64,000 nt of DNA from Corticium candelabrum (Eukaryota; Porifera; Homoscleromorpha; Homosclerophorida; Plakinidae). Both the position numbers and the translations under genes were made by a program. The DNA lies in NCBI RefSeq assembly GCF_963422355.1, contig NC_085085.1, forward strand, positions 7,541,733 to 7,605,732, written 5' to 3'. The notes under the pieces are model-generated. The model was not told the DNA's origin, ran no database searches, and saw only the letters and a list, made by a program, of their open reading frames with translations. Below, piece after piece: positions 30,331 through 42,800 of this stretch (its first letter is position 1; every line of letters begins with the position of its first letter).

Positions 30331-31632
30331 GATTTCACTCATATCTGGTTCACCCTTTACTAAATTGATGATTGCATTAAGAGTATCAATAAGGTTCAGG
30401 GTCACGCTGTTCTACAGAGATCCTTGGAAGGCATTGTCTCTCACAGACGAGAATTTGCCTGACTTTCTGTAGCTTATCAAGAAACTCAAAACAGAGCACA
30501 TAGTCTACAGCAGCATCACCATCAAATTAAGTAAAAGACCGTCCTTAGTCTGGCAGTAAACTGTTCTTTTCTAGCTGAGAGGCTATACTAGGATGTGTGG
30601 TCATAAGGTCACAGTCCACAGAGTCACAAGAAGATGGTGATTCTTTACTAGCTCTACACTAAACTGAATCCAAAGTGCCATCCATAGATGTGCAGTCTCC
30701 AAACAGAACAGCGACTGTCTGATCAAAGAAGCCATTTCCAAATTTGTAGCTAGACTGATGATCTTCTTGCATCATTAGCACCACAGGTTTCTCACAAGTC
30801 GTGCAACAGGCGCCTTCCTAACCGAAGCCATACTATGTGATACAGAATTGACATGTGAGGGCGTGAGAGCTAACAGAGACTCGGAGTTAGACGCATCCAG
30901 TGTCCACATCTGCACACAAGCACAAACGTCAGTTGTAACAGATGACAAACTTGAGACGTGTTCTTTCCTGTTTGGCCTCGCGCTTGATCTCTTCCAACTC
31001 TGATTCAGTCAGTTTTCCAGAAGTTAGGAAATATCCCTTAATTCTGGTCTGCCAAACGCTGTTCAGAGACGTCAGTCAGAGAAAAAGGCCGTTCACACCA
31101 CAGCTGATGCATGCATGAGTTTTCTGAAACCAGACAACTTGTATGACAATTTACCGCACGTGGTAGTAACAATGTAATACTTCCTTGTCAGATGTTGCAT
31201 CCACTTCGGTCTAGTTGGATTGCCGCTCCTGTTAGACGATATAGTAGGTTCGTCAAGAACAATGGGCACAGTAGTCTTGCTAGCGGACTTTGAAGCCAAA
31301 TTGAAACCAGCTAGACGCAGCGAGAGATTATTCAACCAGTCGCCCTACTCGTTTCTTTGTTGTAACCAGTCGCAATGTATTGAGAATAAAGATTTTAGCT
31401 AAAAGTTTGTTTATCAGATGACATTGTAGATTGATTTGATGGTACCGATCAATTTTCTCTTATTACAAAAGAGTCGTTGACACTTATTTGACCACTCTCA
31501 GTCACGAATACATTCAGATCGAGTATGCTCATGAAGTGTGTTAGTTTTTGTAGTAACCATTCGGCAGCTTAAATACTATGCCATTTGAAAGCTGTATCGA
31601 ATGTTGACGTCAAGTGAAATAATTATAAAGCG
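30331..31632. other. Probable 5' part of non-LTR element(s), no intact gene
   Basis: Only short frames. A minus-strand one at 31335-31093 has a basic, Ser-rich composition. The position suggests 5' sequence of the non-LTR element at 27.5-30.3 kb, but I see no diagnostic motif. Confidence 0.3.
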
Positions 31633-32026
31633 TCAGTTAATGACGTACTGATCTTCGACTCTGATCAAGCCTCTGTCACCAGTCTCTCTAGACAGGTACA
31701 GCCTTGGGACTGAAGATTTCAGATGATGGCAGCGGTACTTGGTCATAGCAGTTCTGACTGATCTGTCCAAAGCAGCAAGATCTGTTGTAGACCAGTTGAT
31801 TATTTCAAAGAATACGTGAGCACAGTGCAGCAAACACAGACAAGCATCTGCTTTCATTCACAGACGAGAGACATAACTTCCAAATAAGAGAAGATCTGCA
31901 TTTGAATTCGTTAGAAATGATTGGTTTCACTTCAGCATGATCAGGCGTCAGGCATTGCCTCACTCCTACAGGCACATGCCTAGGAACTGGTCCGGTCGGT
32001 CGAGTTTTGGCCAGACCATCTTTCAA
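31633..32026 (-). pseudogene. Second non-LTR retrotransposon fragment (post-RT region)
   Basis: A 74-codon minus-strand frame contains INWSTTDLAALDRSVRTAMT and VPRLYLSRETGDRGLIRVED. This pattern follows the RT thumb in restriction-like-endonuclease non-LTR elements. It duplicates a region also expected inside the 28243-29607 copy, so it is a separate copy. It ends where the LTR element begins at 32030. Confidence 0.65.
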
Positions 32027-32029
32027 TAA

Positions 32030-32226
32030 TGTTACCTATGTGCACTGGGTTCAGCACTGGTATTATATTTCCTTGTAATAAACTCTATACGCACAGACAA
32101 CTAGGCACTAGCTCTACTAAGCTCGTACAGCTCTAGCTTCCAATCTCTAACAACCAATACACGTCTTTAGTAGTAACTCAATCCATATTAATGACTCCTC
32201 CTACTAATTAGTCTCAATACACCATA
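32030..32226 (-). repeat. 3' LTR of the Ty3-like element
   Basis: Shares long blocks with the LTR at 36047, such as TCAGCACTGGTATTATATTT and ACTCAATCCATATTAAT, with roughly 10 per cent differences and small indels. The divergence implies the insertion is not recent. Confidence 0.85.
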
Positions 32227-32568
32227 CCTTCCCTACCTTATTGTTTACTACTACCGGTAACATTGTCTACAAATCTAAACGTTCAGGAGGATGTCTATTC
32301 TGAGCCGAATTTCTCCTTGTCATCTGAGGTGTAACTTCGGCTTGGCGAGTCAGATCCTCTCAATCTTCTAATTCAATAAGTGAGGGTTGGTATTTTTCTG
32401 AGCGGTCCACTGAAATATCTGGACCCACGGTCGTAGGTCTTTCATCTCTTTTCAGTTGATCAGCATGTCTGTGTACAACTCCTCCTTTGCTTTGTATATG
32501 GTAATCGACAGCTCTTGGTTTTTTGATAACCGTTCCATCTAACCATTTATCTGTTCCTCGATAATCCC

Positions 32569-34900
32569 TTAACCAAACTTTCTCTCCAACGTCAAAATCT
32601 CCTTTGCTTTGGGGAGCTTGTTCTTGCTTCCTAAGTTGCTTATTTTTGTGTTGCTGGCTAAAGCGGGTTGTAACATGCTCAACCTTGAATGTATTCTCCT
32701 TCTCGGAAATAGCTCGGTTGGTGGTGCTCCAGTTGTAGAGTGGGGCGTGTTCCTATACTGAAATAGAAAGGTTGCTAGTTTCTCCTTGACCTTCTCTGGT
32801 TCTTTGCTCATGGCCTTCATTGCGCTTTTAAATGTTTGGACACACCTCTCGACCGCACGACTTCACTTTGGGTGATAGGGTGCCAACCTCGGATTCAACT
32901 GATGTAAATTGTGGTCCGTTGTCAGACACTAAGATTTCAGGGATTCCATATCTAGCAAAAACATCTTGAAGTGCTTGAATCGTAGCCTCGGTGGTGGTTC
33001 TAGGCATTGGTAGACCTCCACCCATTTCGAATAAGCGTCCACCACAAGGAAAAATTCTTCTCTAAGAATGGTCCTGCGAAATCCACATCGATCCTTTGGA
33101 ATGGGTATCCGACCACACCCAAGGATGTAAAGTAACCATTCCTGGGTCTTTGCTCGATCTTTGACATGCACTACATCTCTTTGCGACTTCTTCTATGGCC
33201 CTATCTATTCCAGGCCACCAAATATGTCTCCATATCTTCCACGGTGATCTCCAATCTCCTTGCAAAATATGGTCGTAATTCTTCATCAACTTTTACTGGC
33301 CATCGACGTAAAATGTATTTATCACTTTGGACAATAATGTGTACTTTCTGGTAGCTGCATTAAATTGACCTTGCTTGCTTGAGCTGAACTGTTCTCGTCA
33401 GCGTGACTCTCTTTCCACGGTAATCTTGATCATCCACTTGCATTGCAGTCTTGGTTCATGGATCAAAACTCGATTTGGTATTGATATGCCACGAGTAGTA
33501 TTGGCGATCTTTGCAATCTAGCTGCGGTTGCACTCGGTATTCCCTTTTTAGATCCAAAGATGGTAGTCAAGGGCTTGTGGTCTGCAACCATAGTGAATGG
33601 TCTTCTCTAGAGAAATCGGTGAAACTTTTCACACCAAAGACTAGGCTAAGGGCTTCTTTCTCTATTTGGCTATAACGTTACTCTGCTTTACTCAAGGTTC
33701 TTGACCCATAAGCAATAGGACGTTCACTTCCATCAGGCATAGGATGTGATAAAACTGATCTAATTCCATATGTTAAAGCATCGCATGCTAGCCGTAACGG
33801 TAACTCACTGTTGCAGTAAACTAATTAATACTTGAGCTGAAACAAGTTGTTCCCTCAACTTGTAAAAGACTTCTTTGCTCTCCTTGCTCCATTTCCATGG
33901 TTGACTCTTTCCTAGCAGTTGGTTCAGTGGTCTACAAATCATTGAAAGATTCTTCAAGAAACGGCCGTAATAGTTTACCAGTCCCAAGAACAACTTCAGC
34001 TCTTGTACATTGCATGGTACTGGTGCTTCCTTGATTGCTTGGATTTTCTGAGGGGCAGTACTGAGTCCTCATGCTTGTATGCAATAACCCAGATATTCCA
34101 CTTTGGTCTGCATCTATTGGCACTTGTTTCATTTCAATCTCAGACCAAAATCTTGCAATCGCTTTAGAACTGCTTCCAAATTAGTCAAATGCTCTTGATC
34201 ATCCTTCTCTGTGATGAGGATGTCGTCCAAATAACAAATGACTCTAGGAATTCCTTGCAACACACGTTCCATAATGTGCTGAACACTGCTGGGGCACTGG
34301 CCACTCCAAACAGTAATCTTGTATACTGGTACAATCCTCGATGTGTATTTACCACAACAAAAGACTTCGATTCTTCTTCCAACAAGACCTGTTGGTAAGC
34401 TTGGGCCAGATCTAGTTTTGTAAATTCTCTCCCCCTGCAATTTCTGCAAACATATCCTCAGGCTTCGGTAATGGATACTGATCCACATACATACTAGGAT
34501 TTATTGACACTTTGCAGTCTCCACAAATCCTTACTGAGCCGTTCGATTTTGGAACAGCCACTATGGGTGATGCATATTCACTCCATGATATTCTTTCCAA
34601 TACTCCTTCAGTTTCAAATTGGTCAAGTTCCTTTCAATAACCGTTTTCATTGCATGGGGTACACTCAGTGCCTTGAAGAACTTGGGCACTGCTCCCTGGT
34701 TCAAGGAAAGCTTTGCTTTATACCCTTTCAAAGTTCCAACCCCTGGCTGAAACAGTTTCTCATACTTCTTGATCAGGTTCTCCACTGTTTGTGTGTCTTT
34801 GGCTACTCGCTGTATTTTCAAGCTTTTCCAGTCTATTTGGATTTTTCCAACCAATTCCAAATAAAGTTGGACCATTTCCTGCTACTAAAATCAACGGCAA
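32569..34900 (-). pseudogene. pol region (RT, RNase H, integrase) of the Ty3-like element
   Basis: Pieces appear in the expected order on the minus strand. The RT leader and fingers lie at 34875-34412 (SEYASPIVAVPKSNGSVRIC), and the palm at 34385-34129 with YLDDILITEKDD as the active-site box. RNase H-like remains lie at 34130-33400. The integrase shows a zinc-binding-like CSACQRSSKDPG at about 33200 and a catalytic-core segment YGIPEILVSDNGPQFTS at about 32950-32900. A C-terminal stretch ends near 32569. Stops and shifts separate the pieces, and no complete domain is in one frame. The protease is not clearly readable. Confidence 0.75.
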
Positions 34901-35094
34901 GGTTTCCTCTTGGCAATCATATTTTACTTGCACCGTGGTCTGGCCACGTTGATTTTTTCATTGGAGTAGGTTGTAAGCAACAAATTTGATTTCTCAAGTG
35001 GCCTATCAAAACATCTCTGAAATATTGCATAAAAGACAATTGATACCGCTGCGTCAGTATCCAATTCCATAGGAAGCATGACTCGTCCACTTGC

Positions 35095-36074
35095 ATGTGT
35101 ACGCTTAGGCTTGGCCTTGCCTTCACTTTAAATATATGCGTCATACTCTTCACTGTCAACAGGACAGCATTTCCACTCGGTTTGTTTTCACAGGTTTGTA
35201 ACCTTCCGCTGCTCTCTTTTGCTGGACTGACACAGAAGTCTTGTAAACTCAAGCAATATGACCACGTTTACCGCATTTTCTTCAGCCTTTGTCACAATGC
35301 CAACATTCCTGCACTGCATGACCTTTCTTCCTGCATCAAGGACATGCATTCTTGGAATCTCTGGAGGTCTTCTGAACTTCTGTAGATCTCTTCATCCTTG
35401 CTCTGTAACGTACCACGTCCAAGGCGTCACTACTTTGGTTGTCATCCTTTCGCTCTGTCATCGTGCCTAGCAGGTGACCAGCTTCCATTTCCGCTATCTC
35501 CATAGCTTTGACAATTTCCATAGCTTTCGACATGGTGAGATTGCGTTTTGACAGCAGCTTCCTCTGTGTTGCAGCATTCTGTAATCCCGACACTAGCTGA
35601 TCCGTTAGCTGTTCCTCTAATTTCTCGCCAAATTCACAATGCTCTGCGAGACATCTCAGCACTGCTGTGACCTCTGCAACACTCTCTCCTTCCTTTTGAT
35701 GTCGCTTCCTGAACTTGAACTTCTCCGCAGTCGCCAATGGCTTGGGAGCTAGCTGGTCAAACAACATTTTCATTAGTTCATCGTAAGTTTTCGTTGCTGG
35801 CAATTCAGGTGCTGGTAATTCAGGGTGCTGTCAGGCTACGAAGAAGCCTGTACGCTCTGCTGCCAATAATAGTAAGGAATACTGCCACCCTCTTCTCTTC
35901 TACACCGTCACCATCACCTGCAAGACCATTTGCCTTCAGATACTGATCTACTCTTTCTTTGTGTTCTGTGCATTCTGTCATGTCTTGATCACATTCTTCT
36001 ACTCTTCCCAGCATACGACCTGCTTGCAGCATCCTCGGTCGCCAGTTGTTACATACATGCACGGGGTTCAGCAC
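35095..36074 (-). pseudogene. gag region of the Ty3-like element
   Basis: Minus-strand frames 36074-35820 and 35803-35336 are shifted relative to each other. The second contains PATKTYDELMKMLFDQLAPK and a capsid-like helical stretch with RKRHQKEGESVAEVTAVLR, typical of Ty3-type gag. Cys/His-rich sequence around 35360-35230 is the likely zinc knuckle but is broken by stops. Gag would form the capsid and bind the element's RNA. Confidence 0.7.
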
Positions 36075-36240
36075 TGGTATTATATTTCCTTACAATAAAC
36101 TCTATACGCACAGACAGACTAGGCACTAGCTCTACTAGGCTCGTACAGCTCTTCTAAACTCTAACCACCAATACAAGTCTTTAGTAGTAACTCAATCCAT
36201 ATTAATAACTCCTCCTACTAATGAGTCTCAATACACCACA
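36047..36240 (-). repeat. 5' LTR of the Ty3-like element
   Basis: Matches the LTR at 32030. TG...CA ends in sense orientation. AATAA follows at 36241. AATAAA-type and TTATATTTCC motifs inside could supply the transcript end. Confidence 0.85.
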
Positions 36241-36504
36241 AATAACTGTACTTCTCGCCTAAAACTTCCGGTTGAAGGTATAGGCAATTAAATAACCAAT
36301 ATATTTATAGCTTGAACCATCTTGACTCAATTGGAGCGTGGAGACTCCCCAGTAGAAATTCATTGCGTGGCCACGTATTACAGTAATTGTAGGTAAACGA
36401 AAATAATTTTTCACACCAGTACCGGATGCTGGAAGACTGCTCTCTCGGCGGGCTATCCTTGAGCCATACCCTCTTAACGCGCGTTAGTAGAATGCTTCAA
36501 TTCA

Positions 36505-36550
36505 ACTTACAGTATGTCAAATCAAATTTACAGTATCATAAATTTACCTG
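36505..36550. repeat. Fragment related to the foldback arm repeats
   Basis: CAGTATGTCAAATCAAATTT here matches the repeat unit of the foldback arms at 13540-14420. It is isolated and no end sequences are visible. Confidence 0.4.
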
Positions 36551-36599
36551 TGCATGCAAACTTAGTCCAAACTTGCGTTTCTCGCCTCTGGAGTAGTCT

Positions 36600-36842
36600 T
36601 TGTTAGCACCAGTAGTTTGTAGAACTCAAATTTATCATTTCCAAAGTTTTCGCAGCACTACTTGTTCCGACGCCTAAATCTTCGTGCAGGCGACGAAATT
36701 TAGATTGTTCTTTGCGCATGCGTAGACGGGCTAGTAGGTTTGCGCACGATTCTGGGAGCATAGGCTGTAGACGCCGCTGACGGGTCTACTAGATCGTGTA
36801 CCAGAGGCATACGAGAAGACGACTTTGAACCGCATATGTATC
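36600..36842 (+). promoter_or_regulatory. Probable TATA-less promoter of EIF2B3 with an NRF1-like site
   Basis: The 240 bp before the EIF2B3 ATG are richer in CpG than the surroundings and lack a TATA box. TGCGCATGCGTA at 36713-36724 closely fits the palindromic NRF1 site known from housekeeping promoters. Its use here is inference. Confidence 0.4.
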
Positions 36843-39800
36843 ATGGAGTTTCAACCGGTAATAATGGCGGCTGGAAGCGGATCTCGGATGTTTCCTTTGA
36901 CTGAAACCATTCCAAAGGCTTTGCTTCCAGTCGGTAAGAGTACTAGTGCTCTAAAAGTTAGAAGCTAGAGAGCTCTACAATGTTGGTGTTTTCAGGAAAT
37001 CTGCCCATGATATACTATCCAGTGAATATGATAGAGAAAGCCGGCTTTACAGGTACACATTATACACTTCAATTGGTCATGTCCTTGTCGCTGATGTGTA
37101 ATTTAACAAATTCCGTATTTGACATTTTGTCATGCGAAAATCAGGCCATTCGATGTTAATTGACTATTTGTGTTTCACTTCTATCATTATTTGGGGCACA
37201 GTGTAATCCTGTAGGGTAGGTGTGCCTAATTCGGGACAGTATCCCGGCTGTTGGTGCTTCTATTGCCATAAATGTACCAGTCTCTTACCTACAAAATCGC
37301 ACTTGTTTGATCTGAATTTGATAGCAACAGAAAGACCAACGATGACTTATACAGGCTACGCCCAGGACTTCTGCAAGTTGCGCAGGTGGCCTAATTTGGG
37401 GACAGGTGATTTTGGCGCAATGGAAAGACGGTTGTGCAGTCTGATGCCAGTTATGGGCAGGCAATAGGTTGGCTATCCAGACATGAGACAGAGTGATCGG
37501 GTTTTAATGTTTCCGGAAGCCATCAGTCTACCTCATTTTCGGCTCAGAAGACTTTCTAATACAGCACGGTCAAGAAAGCATTATATTTAAGTAAGAGGAT
37601 TGTTGGAACAATGAGACTGTAGCTGTGTTAACCAATGTTGCATGTATTTGATACATCCATTTCTTCACGGGTTATTGCTTCTGATGCGTAGACCTGGAAT
37701 CGTCGTTCTCAAAACATCAGCCAGTGTAGAATAGGCCTGTGTGAAGCATATGGAGAGTGTAAATATTAACTGATGGTTACGTCTGATACTGCCATTTGTT
37801 TAGACATCACAATTGAGTTGAGAACGCATTTCCACTTTATAAAGAAGACGAAGTCTTTAACTGATTTCTTTTGCCATTGTCAAGGAGCTGAGGAGAATAG
37901 AAATCTCTGTTTGCAGGAGGGTCTAACCAGCGTAGAACTGACATATGTAGACAATGACATAACCACTGAGGTTATGTCATTTGGTTTCACTCCTCTGAGA
38001 AGACTCAAGAGTGAAGTCAAATTTACTCTACACCATTGGATAACATTGCTGTTATGGTTGGAAATTTATTTAATTGTTAAATATTGGAAATTTAGTGTAA
38101 AGTGTTTGTTTATTTAGTACTTATTCGACTCTCTTGGGACGGGACCCCTGTTGGATAAGAGAAAATGGTGGATACTGAAGCTGTTACGAACTCAACTATT
38201 GTTCATGTTATACGGCATTTTTTCCACATTAGGTATACTGAATGTAGATGTAGAATGAATGTAGATGTAGACGAATGTAGAATACAACGAGAAGAAACGT
38301 TTGAACTCACTCTCAAACTTGTTTCAAGAAACAATTGACATGCACGTGGATGTACAAGTACGTACACGTATGCAGCTGACTAGCCACGTGATCACCCATG
38401 TGACAAGCTTGACCTGTTGGATAACCGGCGTGTCGGATAAGTGAACGTCATACGTGACACGCGACTGTACTTCTCAATTAAATTTATGCTATTGTACAAC
38501 ATTATCAGAAAGACATTGTGTAGAACATTTAGAATTGCTGCCATCTTCAATTAGACTATTTTACCTCAGGCATAATTGCTGTGTTCGGCAGGAATGAACA
38601 CTTGCTAATTATCTGAGCAATGGGGCAGATCCAGTAGTCAGTTGCAGAGTGGCATATAAGGCAAAATTTTTGGTCGGACATCATGCTCTAGCAAAGAGGT
38701 TGACCCAATATTTTAAATCTTAGGTATTCATTCTTATTTGATTTCTGTATTAATTTGCTATCAAAATCATAAAATTTGGCTTGTTTGTTGTTGTTTTGTT
38801 GCTTTGTTGACAAAGGATGGTTGTCGTGGTGGTTACAATTCATTGTGAGTCAAGCAAGACCTGTAAAGCAATAACATGAACTGATCAAGAGATGAGGAAG
38901 CTAATTAAGAGCATGTTGTTGTTCAACAAACAATTTAGTTACTGGCACGTGGCCCTCCCATTGTTTATCCTATAATCTACTGCAGCTAGTGCAATAAATG
39001 GTGCTTGTGGCAATAAATATGATACCAGTATTGTTCTAAAACATCATTTGCACTCACACATCCGGAGGTCATCAGCTCTTCTAGATCTTGCCTTCTTCCG
39101 TCAGTTGTGACTTTTGTGTCGCTCATTGATTCCCTACCATCCATTATACCTTGACCAATCATGTAGGTATATGTCCAATCAAAGCAAAATTGTTTTCGGT
39201 CATGAACACCAGTTGGTTGGGCAATGACCGATGACCGACCGTTATATTCCACTCTGCAGTTGGGTCTTGAAGGTCTGTAAAACCACCACACTAAAAGTTG
39301 TACCAACACCAACATCCATGATTATCACAGCCAATCCAGTTCTGCTGGTCTTCTTTCTTGTCGTTACTTTTTGATTTGGTTGATTTAGCTTGCTCTTGAG
39401 CTCTTTTCTTTTTTCGCTCTTCTCGTTTCTGAATTATTTCTATTGCATCATTGCTAGTCAGTGGTTGTCCATAATAATTTGGTTTTATTCTTTCTTTTTG
39501 TGGTTTCTTTAGTTGAAGCTTTACTTGAAAGTGATCAGTAAGAATTTTGTTATTTTTATTGTAATTGATGTTGCTAAAAAGTGACTGGATTCTGTTGTGG
39601 TGGTTGCTTTGAGTGGAATGGAATTTCGGTTTGAACCTTTTTATTTTTATGGCATTCCTATTCAATGGATGCAGTCCTGTTGCTCTAAAACCTGAAACAA
39701 GATGTTCAGGGTGCATACTTTCATCCCAAAGTCGGGCGAGAAGGGAGGGAAATACCTGCTTGGTGACAGTTGCATCACAGACACTTGATTTATAGTCTTT

Positions 39801-42800
39801 TAAAATTTTCCCCCAAGCCCGTTTTACAGCTGCAAATACACTTACATCCACTGATTGGAGGATATGGGTGGTATGAGGTGGCAAACAGCACAATATTACA
39901 TTTTCTTGCTGGCTTTGGTAACAATGTCCATTCCTATGTGTGAGCCATGCCCATAAAAACATGAAAACAAGACCACTCTTACGGAGATCTGGTGTAGCAG
40001 GCAAACATAGAAATAAACCATTCAGAGAATTGTCTTTTTAGTCTGAATCGCTGACAGCAAATCGGGCATTGGCTGGGCCATTTTCTGTCTAAGCAACAAT
40101 GAGATTCTGAACTCTATACACCACATATGGAGCAATTTCTTTCACCTATGCTAACACAGTGATGTTGTCTTTTCCTGAGCCACTTCAAATTTCGCTAACA
40201 ACTCTCTCTCCTCGTTTGCAGATCACTTTCTTTGAAGTGACAGACGTGCACAGCCCAATCTCATCACAGTTCCACATCCTGCGTCCTATCTCACTGTATG
40301 ATAGCTCTAGAATGCCTTCAGCCATCAGCAAGTGTTGCAGATTGCTAAAAAATTGGTCTACCACTGCTGGAGTACAGGCAGTGACTCTTTGAATTTAGTT
40401 GCTTCGGTTTTCTTTCACTTAACTCTCCTTTAATTTACATGGGTTTATTCTGCTGCTATCTTAAAGGAAGTGGGAACAACAGCTCCAATGACTCTAGCTG
40501 GGTATCCAAAACAGTGTTTTCCCCAGAATATCTCAAAGGCATGGTGGTATAGGCGTGGCTAAATGGAACACACTTGTGGGCGTGGTTGTTTCAAGCGTGA
40601 GCGTGGTCATCTGAGTGGGGTTTGCTGGCTTTGCAGTGCAGTGCTAGAGCAACATAGGGTGCTTGTGTTTGGTCTAAAATGTTAGCTGTACAACATTTCT
40701 ATGCGTGGACAGAGTACAACACAAGCAGGCTATCACTAACCCTATATTGCCCCGCTTTTCATCCGGGCTACTTTCTAATCTGCATACATGTCGAAAACCT
40801 GCCCCTCACAATATATTCCAAGCCAATAGAAATCACAAAATCAGTTGTAATAGCTTTAGTTAGTAGACAAGTTCGCTAAGCAGTTGGTTACAATTTCCCT
40901 GCCGATATCGACGCTAGATAGATGTGCGCAGCGTATCGGCATGCTCTCCGAGATGGACAAGTTTTTCGAAACTGCGAACTTGTCTACACTAACCTGAGCA
41001 ATGCTTTCGCTAACTTTGGCTTTGGGCCGATGCTGTTCAAGCGTGTTTTGGCGTTTGTAATCAGTGCATTGTCTTACATCCTGTGCAGGGTAACGCCTCC
41101 CAGATCGGGTTCCGTTAGGTGCCAAAAATGCCACTAGAAGAACGAGAAATTGGGCTATCACTTCAACAACAGAATTCGACACATTGATGTACTTTGTCTT
41201 GCGACTTTGTATTCTCTCAACGCACCAATAAAGACTCCACGACACAGACGACTGCCAAGGGCGCGACTCACATATCGATTGGAATGTGGGCGAATACTCC
41301 ACCAAATGATGTCGGATCGGATTCGAAACAACATCGTAAGTATATTTTGGACATAGCGATCTCTATGATGTTGCTTTTGAACTTTCACAGCAACAACAGG
41401 TGTTCTATTCATACAAGAATCCAAACCACTGGTCTCCCAATAGCACATAGATAGTAAGGCGTGGTGGGCATAAGTCAAGGCGTGGCGGCGTTAGCCAACA
41501 GATGGCGGGAATGGGTGTATCCTTGTAAAATTTAGCCAACGCATGGCAGGCCGCCACATCTTGAGATGCCTGGGGAGAACACTGCAAAACTAGCTAGTGC
41601 CAAGCAACAACGTACAATAACAGTCTCTTCTAAATCACTGAGAACACGCGGGTGACTGTAAATGATTGTGTCACCACTTGATGGACATGACTGTAGATGG
41701 TGTTTCTAGGCACGCCGTATGCTGCAGCAGTCTTGCGATAACTCATTTTCCCAGTCTTTACAGCCTCGACTGCAGTTTGCAGAGCAACACACTTGCTTTC
41801 CACACGAGTACAACTTGTTTCAATGCTACTTGACATCTTCGAATCTATTGACACCTATTGACCCCTCCCCACACATGCTGTTTATCTGTTTACCTCTAAA
41901 AGTAGCCTTCCTACAGCTTAAACTAACGCTTGTGTACGTTTTGTAGGTTTTTGGTTGACTTGTAAGCCTATCTAAGCCTTACGACTACCAGACTCAATCA
42001 GACACCCTTGATAATAATAACTAGATCTACAACAACCCTACTCCTTAGTGAGTGGAAAGCCAGTTGCCAATGCAGGCAGCTTCACTTGTGAAATTGTATG
42101 TTTTGTTAATTGCACTTTTTCAAACATCTTGACAACAAAGATTTGAGACATGAACACTTGAAGCAACAATCAAGGCAGGAATAATGGCATAGATAGACAC
42201 GGTTGCTTTGTTTTAGTGTAAATTTGTTGTTCTCACAGTGTCCACACTTCACTGTAATATTCTGTTGCCTGTATTCTATCGGAAGCTGTTCCAGAAGTTG
42301 AAAAATGATTAGACCTATTAACTTCCAAGAACGATTGTTAGCACAACCGTTTGATCACTCTGCCACATGTCTAAAATATTCTAGGTAACAAACTTTATTG
42401 CCTTATTTATAACTGCCTTTCGACGCCTCAACCGTCTTTTCAGTGCACCAAGAACGCCTGTCTCGAATTAGGACCACCTGCAAGGCTTGTCGAAGTCCCG
42501 GGCATAGCCCATATAAGTAGTCGTTTGACCTCTGTTGTTCTTGGATTTAGATGAAACAAGTGTGATTTTGTAATCAAGAGACTAATACATTTATCATAAA
42601 TTTTTGAAATGTTTGCTGTTAAGTGATTGCAGAGTATCAGGTGACAGAAGCATCAACAGTTGGGATACTGTCCCGAATTAGGCACACCTACCCTACACAT
42701 TTGCCTTCGGTGACTTGTATTTCTAAACAACCTGTTGTTCTTCTTGTTGTATGTGCCCTCAGCTTTGACCACTGCACATACAGGAAACTTTGTGGTCATG

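Larger units (their letters stand above)
32030..36240 (-). mobile_element. Ty3-like LTR retrotransposon, both LTRs, 5-bp target duplication
   Basis: Two LTRs of about 195 bp flank a 3.8-kb interior encoding gag then pol on the minus strand. AATAA stands on both sides (32025-32029 and 36241-36245), the target duplication. In sense orientation the LTR begins TGTGGTGTATTGAG and ends TGTAACA. Just inside the 5' LTR, ACTGGCGACCGAGG is a plausible tRNA primer binding site. A purine-rich AAGGTAGGGAAGGTA lies just before the 3' LTR. Coding frames are broken in many places, so it is a defective old copy. Confidence 0.88.
37214..42693 (-). mobile_element. Large pogo-type transposon, 5.5 kb, long terminal repeats, TA-flanked
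   Basis: Ends GGGTAGGTGTGCCTAATTCG (37214) and the complement ending CACCTACCC (42693) are flanked by TA (37212-37213, 42694-42695). Similarity between the two ends continues inward in patches for about 280 bp, for example GCGCAGGTGGCCTAATTTGG near 37380 against its complement near 42470. The interior holds a decayed minus-strand transposase and a nested Tigger-type MITE (38119-38467). It occupies a third of EIF2B3 intron 2. Confidence 0.82.

Noticed and set aside
34504..34989. 161-codon plus-strand ORF
   Set aside because: Lies opposite the minus-strand pol of the Ty3-like element; hydrophobic composition is typical of an antisense frame.
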